Source: Rhizophagus clarus (taxonomy: Eukaryota; Glomeromycota; Glomeromycetes; Glomerales; Glomeraceae). From it: a stretch of DNA of 64,000 nt. The translations under genes were made by a program, and so were the position numbers. The notes under the pieces were generated by a model, which was not told the DNA's origin, did not search any database, and worked only from the letters and a program-made list of their open reading frames with translations. Where the stretch lies: positions 434,001 to 498,000 of the forward strand of contig BLAL01000278.1 of NCBI GenBank assembly GCA_015698045.1, written 5' to 3'. Positions 56,442 through 64,000 of this stretch are shown piece after piece (within the stretch, counting starts at the first letter, position 1; each line of letters starts with the position of its first letter).

Positions 56442-57897
56442 ATGTCTGCTACGCCACTACTCCAGCAACGTTTTGAAGAACAAGCTGAACAATATATATT
56501 AAATGCTAATAATGTATTAGAAAGAGGAGATGATATTAATGCAATAGAACTCCAAATTGAACGTCTAACTATATTAGTATCAATGTATTATCATGTTCAA
56601 CAGTATTATGATCAAGAAACATTTCAAACAAAGCTGAATATGATTAAAAAGACGCCTTGAACAAAGAATAGAATTTCTAAATCAAGATACAAGTATTTCT
56701 AGAAATTTTGTTCAAAAACAATTTACTGGTGGAAGAGCAAAAAAAATAATAAATGAAAGTGCAATTAAGCTACTACGTCAGCAAGGCTACAGCTGGCCAA
56801 AAATAGGAAAAACATTTGGCTGTTCTACATCAACTATAATGAGAAGAAAATATGAAAATAATATACCAGATACAATTCCACCATATTCAAATCTAACAAA
56901 TGATGAATTAGATGAAATTATCAAATTGATAAAACGAGAAAATAATTTTTTTGGTTTACAGATGATTATGGGTTCTTTAAGATCAAAAGGTTATAGGATT
57001 CCTCGTCAACGTGTTAAAGAATCGATAAGGAGAATTGATGCAATGGGGTTAGTAATGAGATGGTCTTCAATTATTCCACGACGTGTTTACCATGTAGCTG
57101 GGCCAAATGCATTATGGCATTTGGATGGCAACCATAAACTTATACGATGGAAATTTGTCATACATGCGGCAATTGATGGATATTCCCGTTTAATTACATA
57201 TATTCAATGTAGTGGCAATAATAAGGCGAGTACAGTATTTCAATATTTTAAAGAGGGTATTGATAATTTTGGAGTTCCAAGTAGAGTACGAGCTGATAGA
57301 GGTGGTGAAAATGTGCTAGTAAAACAATTTATGAATGAATATCGTGGTGAAGGTCGTGGAAGTTTCATTGCTGGACGATCAGTGCATAATCAGCGTATCG
57401 AGCGGTTGTGGGTAGATTTATTAAAGGATGTTATCAAAACATATACTCCTATTTTTATTTATTTGGAAGATAAACATGGGATGGATATAAATAACAGTTT
57501 TTATCTTTTCTGTTTACATTATGTTTTCCTTCCTCGTATTAACCAAACTTTATCACAATGGAAAACATCATGGAACAATCATCGTATTCGTACAGCAAGC
57601 AATCAAACACCTTTACAGATGTACATAAAAGGAATGATTGAATCTGGTTTTAGAGGGATGGAAGACGAAAGTATAAATCCTAATGAGTATGGCATAGACT
57701 GGCAAGGACCTACTCCTAATGAAAATGATAGTGATTCAACTGTTATTGTTAATGAAGTATATAATGTGTTAACACAAAATCAAATGAATATATTACGTGC
57801 AATGGTTAATCCTCTTGAATTAGATGAAGAAGGATATGGTATCAATGTTTATAGAAAGACCATTAATGTTGTTGCACAAATTTTAAGAAACCAATAA
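56442..57897 (+). CDS. DDE integrase/transposase with N-terminal HTH, one frameshift
   Basis: From ATG 56442 the frame runs about 70 codons and then breaks at 56651-56656: the frame of KLNMIKK must shift by one base to continue as RLEQRIEFLN. An HTH-like segment follows (AIKLLRQQGYSWPKIGKTFG, then CSTSTIMRR), then an uninterrupted frame to 57897. The catalytic core shows D in WHLDGNHKLIRW (codon 57124), D in RVRADRGGENV (57295) and E in HNQRIERLWVDL (57400), i.e. D-x56-D-x34-E, the retroviral-integrase/transposase fold. HYVFLPRIN and WNNHRIRT are further family blocks of the integrase-core proteins found in animals and fungi. It would cut and join DNA in the nucleus. Divergent from the HECT ligase. 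The single lesion may be a true inactivation or a sequencing error in AAAAAG. Confidence 0.82.
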
Positions 57898-60579
57898 AAT
57901 TTAATAATAGAGTTATTATTGATCACTTTTTTAATTGTTGGGTAAAATAAATTTAAATATCTAAAATTACATTAATGAATTTGATCCTCTAACAGATAAG
58001 TACAAATAATACAATTACATATGTTCCGCAAATATCTGATTTGATCTGTATCCATGAATCTGTACAAAAAATCAATATTACCAGTTTTTCAATAATCGAT
58101 TTTTTTAAAAGATTGGTTTTACCAGAACAAGATCGGACTGATTTATTAGCTGATTTGTTTTTTTTTTAAAAAAAAAAAAATTATATACGGATTTCGATAC
58201 AAAATTGTTGGTATCAATTGAGATAGGCTTAATTTGGTTAGCATCAGGTGACAAAGCAGGGTCCGTTTTTAATAAATATACATATTATTTACGTCACAAT
58301 CAAAATTGGATTCACATGTTAGCGTTAGCACGTTAAGAACATTTCTTTTAATACTTTATATGCAACAATTTTAACTTATGTAATGAACATCACAGAAATT
58401 CATGCAATAATAGTTTATTTTCTAATCCAAAAATTTTAATACATTAGAAATAATGTTCTGTCAAATTACATAATATAAAATTTTTTTTTGATAATTAGTT
58501 AGTGCTAATCGCTCATTTTTTAATTTTATTTAAATAATAAAATTATCTTTTTATTTCATTTTTAATAAATCGTAATATTTTTTATTTCTTAGATATTGCA
58601 TAATAAAATTCATATTAGAATTGTGTGAAAATAATAAAATCATAAAATCATAATAAATTTGTTTATTTTTTGTAGTGCAAAAAACAGTTGCCTAAAGTTT
58701 TTCTATTCGGTAATCTGTTGTTGCCATTTAATTTATTTTTTTTATATTTTTTAGAATATAATCCATAAAGTCCCATCTGAACGATCTTCAAAACACTTGC
58801 AAGTATACTCTTTTGATTATCTACAAGAAAACTTTGCTTGCAAATTATATCTTAGGAATGATGAATCTGAATCTTAAATCTAAGATAAAGTATTTCGCCC
58901 ACCCTACCTCCTAAGTCCTAATGAACAGATGTTTATTACATAAAAAAAAAAAATCTGTTGCATCTTACAGTACACAAAAAAAAGAATGTAAACAAACAAG
59001 CAATGATCTCCCTTATATTAATATATTCTACAAATATTTTGTAATAACGGATAATCTTTTTTTTTTTTGATAACGGATTTGTTCAAAAAAAAAAAAATCA
59101 ATCATCGAACATCTCCTTGTTTCCGCATTAATAAATATTATATAAATAAACCCTATTATCAAAAAAAAAAAAAATTGAGCTAATTATAACCCATCTAAAA
59201 GATCTAAAAGAGTTGATCCTCCTGAAAAAAACAAAATAAAAATCGGCAAATTCTTTCCAGTTGAAAATTGTATTAAATATAAAATAAGAAAACTTCTTTC
59301 TAATGCCACTGAGCATGATATGTTACGTTCACAGCACTGCCCAAAAGTCAACAAAAGAATAAAGTATCAAGAAATCACTGCCGGGTGATGAAGATCCATC
59401 AAAAATCATCTATTAAAAAATTAAAGCTTTTATACCCCATATCAAAGATTCGTTTAAAAGGCAAATTTATTGGTTGCAATAGTTGTATGTGGTACGTCTT
59501 AATTTATTTTTGAAAAAAAAAATTATTTTAAAGTAAAAAATTCATGCTAGAATACTACTATACAAATTACACAATATACGATTAAATTAATAAAGTAAAC
59601 ACTACAATGCTACTTTATCAAACCTATCGCTCCACTTTGACACGATGTCAACTGTAGGCATAATCATTATAGTAATAGGACAGACCAAAAATCGATTTTC
59701 TTGTGGAAGAAAGTCTAAGAGAAAGAAAACCAAAAGATTTTCAGTTATAAATGAAACATAATCCAATTATCAGCTATTTGGCCAATAATTCGAACTCTTA
59801 ACCAAATCTTAAGGTCTCTAATATGAACCAAATATTTAGCGAAACTACTAATGATTAATCTTTCTCTTTTTCTTTTAAAAAAGTATTCCTTCATAACTTT
59901 TCGTTATAATTTTCTAGTTTTTATTATACATTTTATTATTTTTTCGTAGTTTCATTGACATTTTATACTTTTTCTAATACTTTTATTACATAAAAAAAAT
60001 GTATTTATATTCTCTTTCTTCGCAATAAAATAAAACTAATCAAACTAAAGTATAATAACTTTTAGTAAAATATGAATTGAAAAAAAAAAATAAAAATAAA
60101 AGAATAAAATAACCCGTTATCAATATTTTTTTATAAAAAATAAAAATCTATGTGAACCATATCAAAAAACTCATCAATTAACAGACTAATCATACGTTCG
60201 ATAACAATGATCGATATAAGAATATGCATCATAACACTTTTTAACCAATTAAAATATAACAACCTATTCACGTGATTAATGTTATTCAAATTTATATAAG
60301 GTACTTCATAGCATTTTTAATTTTCTATAGAACCGTTTTTTTGTTCTATCTGTACGCATATAGTCAGTTGTCATAATTATAAAATATATAATAAAATTTT
60401 TTTTTTAGGCGCGTTTCCTTTTGCCACACACTTTCTTTCGTCAGATTTCAAGTCCAAAAGTGTGGCTTTTCTTAGGTTAGTTCTCTGTTATTTATTACTT
60501 TTCTGTAATTTTCTGTTATTTGCTTTTATACAATTTTGACTAATAAAGATAAGGTGAGTATAACTTTACTTTATTATTT
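57898..60579. other. intergenic, no gene recognised
   Basis: AT-rich; poly(T)-poly(A) inverted blocks near 58160, 59060-59095 and 59160. Short frames (e.g. 59128-59316) are translations of A-runs. No TIR matching the left side of the HECT gene was found. Confidence 0.35.
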
Positions 60580-61320
60580 TACATTTTTTTTTTCTTTTTT
60601 TTTTACTTATTTAAGATGATATTAACCAGTATTTCTTTTTTTTTTTATGGGTGGGTGTTCTGGCAATTCCTTTTATTTTTTTTCGTTCAATTTTACCCTG
60701 TCACTTATTTTCAAATTCTATTTATTTTTCATTTATTTTCGTTTCCCCTCACCTCTTTTTATTTCTATCATCCCTTCATTATTTTCCTTTCCCTTTATTT
60801 TTTTCATTTTCCTTTATTCCTTTGTCATTTGTTTTCGTTGATTTTTCGTTTCCCTTCACCCATTTTTTGTTTAATTTCTTTTTCCTTTATCCATTTCGTT
60901 TTTTTCATCAATTCTATTTTCATTATCCGTCCCATTCTCATCATCCGTTCCATCCTCATCATCCGTTTTCATTCCTCCTTAATTCCTTTTGTTTCTTCAT
61001 TCAACCTTTGTTTTACTTCATCAGTTTTGCCAACTTTGTTTTCTTCTCATTCTTTTCTGTTTACTTCATCCATTTCATTAAATTTTTGTTTCCTTTCATC
61101 TCTTTCATTTAACTTTCATTTTCTTCACCCTTTTCATCAAATTTTTGTTTATTTTATTCAATTTCATTTCCCTTTATCCCTTTCGCTCAATTTTATTTCT
61201 CATTTATTCCTTTTTGTTCAGCCTTCGTTTCCATCATCCTTTTTTATTATTTCCCTTACCCCTTTTGTTCAACCTTTGTTTTCTTTATTCATTCAGTTGC
61301 AGAATTTGTATGTTATACCA
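60580..61320. repeat. pyrimidine-rich low-complexity tract
   Basis: About 740 bp in which the plus strand is almost all C and T with scattered A (ttcatt, ttcccttt, catcatccgttttcattcc words). catcatccgt(t/c)cca and catccgtt are locally tandem at 60925-60975. The strand asymmetry produces long open frames without gene character. Confidence 0.7.
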
Positions 61321-61439
61321 TAAATTCATTAAGATTCGCAACTAGAGCTCTGAATTAGACCATTAAGTTGACCTAAAAATTTGGGTCATGTTGGCAATTC
61401 TAATGATCAGTAGGTCGTGCATATTAACGTACTGTAATT

Positions 61440-61690
61440 AGGCAGAGCATAATATTCGTGATTCAATTTTTTTTATCTTTACCTATTCGCTCATTTTCGT
61501 TCTCCTTTTAATTAATTTTATTTCTTTACTCTCTTTCTATTTATTTTTATTTGCTTACGATTTACCTTTGTTTCCCTTTATTCCTTCCATCCTCTTTGTT
61601 TACTTTCATTAGCTTCAGTTCATTATCTTTATCCTCTTAATTCCTTTCTGTTTATTTTGATTCTTTTATTCTCAATTAGTATTCCTCTTC
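61440..61690. repeat. second pyrimidine-rich tract
   Basis: Same ttcctttc/tttattcctt composition as 60580-61320, separated from it by about 120 bp of ordinary sequence. Confidence 0.5.
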
Positions 61691-62530
61691 TCTTTAAGAA
61701 ATATAGTTGATTAGCAATGATCTTATGGTGATTTTATGACAATAAAGATTAACAATTGTAAAATTTTACATAAATAATTATTCTAATGAATAATTTTTGA
61801 GGCTATTATCCTTTAATAAAAATAGTTTTTTTACATAAAAAAAGATTATCATTATTGGTAAATTTCTAATTACATTTTAAATTTTAATCATTAATCACAT
61901 GATATATTCTGACCTCGATATAACGAACCCATGATATAACAAGCTCCTAAGAACCTTTGTAGTCTAGTACTTATTTGATGTATAACTGTATCTGTGGTAC
62001 CCACCTGTAAAAATAAAATAAAAATAAAATAAATTCCTAAGAACCAATATCATAATATTTAAAAAAACCTTGATATACCAAATATCATATAAAACTCTAT
62101 ATAATGTATACCGTGATTTACCATTTATAATAAGGCATATTAAAAAAACTTTTGATATACTGAACATGATCATTTGGCCAGATTAATGCCAATCATAATG
62201 ATTATTAATTCTTGCCAAAATTGTTTTTAAATCACATGATATGTGTATATAAAGAGATTTACATACCAGACATCTGAACTTTTGTTCTTGAATTGTAAGT
62301 TCAGTATATCAAGGTTTAATTGTAGGTGTGAGATTTAAGCATTATACAGGGCTTGATCTAGAATTCCCATGGATATATTTGTGTTCTTAGAACTTTATCT
62401 CATTTTTTTTATGCATAAGTATTCAAAGAACTGATTGTAAATGACATCAAGTATATTTGATTGTTCTTTTATCTTATATTATAAGTTTAATGAATCCATA
62501 AACTGAATTTTTTAAAATGATATTCTTTAA
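61691..62530. other. intergenic with possible pogo/mariner-like end
   Basis: At 61911 gacctcgatataacgaaccc resembles ends of pogo/mariner-type elements. Related words ccttgatatacc (62068) and agtatatcaagg (62302) are in inverted orientation and could be remnants of a small derivative. atcacatgatat occurs at about 61895 and 62232. Not enough to delimit an element. Confidence 0.25.
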
Positions 62531-62539
62531 TGAATTTTT

Positions 62540-63370
62540 CAATTAAGATTATATACTTTCTGAATATTTTCAGCATATTTTCTGTCTCTGTATACTACCA
62601 GTATATTTTCTAAACAAAAAATTGTTTTGTATTTTGTGTTTTTTTTTTGCCCTATGAGAAAAATGCATCTGGAATTCATGCTGAAATTGTCTGGAAAAAT
62701 AAGCAGACATTTTCTGGATGTTTGATAAATCTGGAAAATGTTCCAAAACATGCACATTTCTGGATGTTTTGAAATAATTATATCTGGGTTCAAATTAGCC
62801 CTGAATTTGTCCAGAATTCTGAACAATCCAATTTTATCCTGGATAATCAGCAGGACATTACCACTTCTTACACAATTAATATTACATCAGGAGGTGGTTT
62901 TAAATGTCAGTTTTGTGCTTTTTGCATTTTTTTAAATAAAATTTTACATTTTTAGAAACATTGTCTAGAATTTGTCTGAAATTTTATTATGTTCAGAATT
63001 TATTGGTTTTATTTGTCCAGAATTTGTCTGGAATTTTTTCATATCCAGAATTTGTTAGCTTTATTTTGTCTAGAATATGCTCAGAATATTTTATGTCTAG
63101 AATTTGTTTGGTTTATTAGTCCAAAATTTATCTGGAATTTTTCATGCTGGAATTTGTTGGGTTTATTTGTCTGAAATTTGTCTGGAAATTTCATGTATAA
63201 AAAAAAGCTGGGCATGCAAAAAATTCAGAACAGCAAAATATATCAATTTTCTGGACATTTTCATGACAATTTTTGAAGCACTTGGACAATTTCTGAATAT
63301 TTCCATAGACATTTTCTGGATATTCTTTTTTTTTAGGGTTGTGCTTTGTATTTTTATGTTTTTTGTCTAG
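62540..63370. repeat. TCTGGAA/TTCCAGA minisatellite, partly in foldback arrangement
   Basis: Left part (62555-62830): tctggaaaaa, tttctggatgttt and aaatctggaaaatgttcc words. Right part (62950-63330): (t)gtctagaatttgtctggaat..tttcatg units of about 25-55 bp. Words occur in both orientations (gtccagaatt, ttctggac). ORFs through it are repeat artefacts. Confidence 0.6.
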
Positions 63371-63754
63371 AAAATATATACCTAATATGCAGAAAACTTA
63401 TGGAAAATACAACTGAAGATTTATCAATTTTTTATAATTTTGAAAATCACAAAATATATTGAATATTAATTTATTATATTATTTGGTTTAAATTTAGTAG
63501 ATTTGAATTAAATAATTATTCCTAGTAAAATTTTAAATTAAACAATAATACAATAATCATACAGAATAAAAAAATATATATTATAAAAGTGCAATATAAG
63601 TTCATACAATTATTATATGAAAAAATTATACATGATTGCATACAATCTATATAAATGTATATAAAAATTATATGAAATTTTACAATAAAATTCATATAAG
63701 CTTTTTTTTTGAAGATAGGAATTAAAAAAAAATAAAATTTATAGAAGATGCCTA
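63371..63754. other. intergenic spacer, no gene recognised
   Basis: AT-rich; the 106-codon minus frame at 63522-63842 is mostly low-complexity Ile/Phe/Tyr and runs into the repeat. Confidence 0.3.
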
Positions 63755-64000
63755 TTACTATTTTGTGGCAGACTACCTGATATTTTACAGCAGAGAACCT
63801 GTTAATTTGCAGCAGACTACCTGCTACTTTCCAGCAGACCACCTGCTATTTTTTAGCAAACTACCTGCTAATTTTCAGCAGACTACCTGCTATTTTGCAG
63901 CAGACTGCCTGCTTTCTTTCAGCAGACTACCTGCTATTTTGCAGCAGATTACTTGCTATTTCAGCAGGGGATTTGTTATTTTGCAGCAGGGTATTTACTA
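63755..64000. repeat. CAGCAG...CTGCT hairpin minisatellite, continues beyond window
   Basis: Tandem units of about 26-27 bp, cagcagactacctgctattt followed by tg, nine or more copies with small changes. Each unit contains ctgct(a)ttttgcagcag, a self-complementary hairpin. Same word family as the arms at 44285-45090. Confidence 0.85.

Noticed and set aside
60616..61323. 235-codon open frame, the second longest plus-strand frame at the right end
   Set aside because: It translates a pyrimidine-rich low-complexity tract (Phe/Ser/Leu/Pro only), overlapping open frames exist in all three phases, and there is no domain.
1..64000. tRNA or rRNA genes
   Set aside because: No convincing A-box/B-box pair with cloverleaf and no rRNA-like conserved stretch was seen on either strand; a tRNA scan would be decisive.

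Overview
This is a very AT-rich, intron-bearing eukaryotic window. Short introns have GT..AG borders, and long poly(A)/poly(T) runs and degenerate repeats are common. The gene content points to an arbuscular-mycorrhizal fungus of the Glomeromycotina, Rhizophagus-like: several F-box/LRR proteins, Crinkler (CRN) N-termini, a BTB remnant, a zf-GRF protein, an NYN domain and many decayed transposons. This assignment rests on family recognition, not on any database search.

Layout. 1-887: C-terminal part of an F-box/LRR protein. 1050-1865 (-): secreted type I membrane protein, facing a seven-exon long-chain acyl-CoA synthetase at 2544-5235 (+) that ends in a peroxisomal-type AKL tripeptide. 5.2-13.8 kb: gene-poor, with tandem repeats, a decayed hAT/BED-type transposase, a CRN-like fragment and a 1 kb TIR element. 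13793, 23954 and 34893: three copies of an unrecognised Q/N-rich small protein, about 10 kb apart. 16-23.1 kb: two long inverted-repeat arms enclosing a BTB pseudogene, a coiled-coil pseudogene and a frameshifted CRN-NYN fusion. 26.2 and 30-31.4 kb: two F-box genes, with a foldback element between them. 37.9-38.7 kb: zf-GRF coiled-coil protein. 40.7-45.1 kb: small hypothetical genes, an F-box pseudogene and a CTGCTG hairpin foldback element.

The most interesting block is 46.6-57.9 kb. Nine minus-strand exons (56006 to 46624) stay in phase and encode a 952-residue HECT-type E3 ligase with two N-terminal Cys/His modules, a SUMO-interaction-like stretch, a catalytic-Cys C-lobe and an unusual Gly-Ser/Arg-Gly tail. 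Its fifth intron is about 6 kb and contains a nested TIR element whose interior holds two arrays of about 110-bp units, each looking like a tiny exon with a strong 3' splice site, branch-point-like motif and GTAAGT-like donor. Divergently from the HECT gene, 435 bp away, lies a DDE integrase/transposase gene with one frameshift. The pair may be a two-gene mobile unit (transposase plus ubiquitin ligase); this is inference.

57.9-64 kb has no recognised gene. It holds pyrimidine-rich low-complexity DNA and hairpin minisatellites, one of which runs off the right edge.
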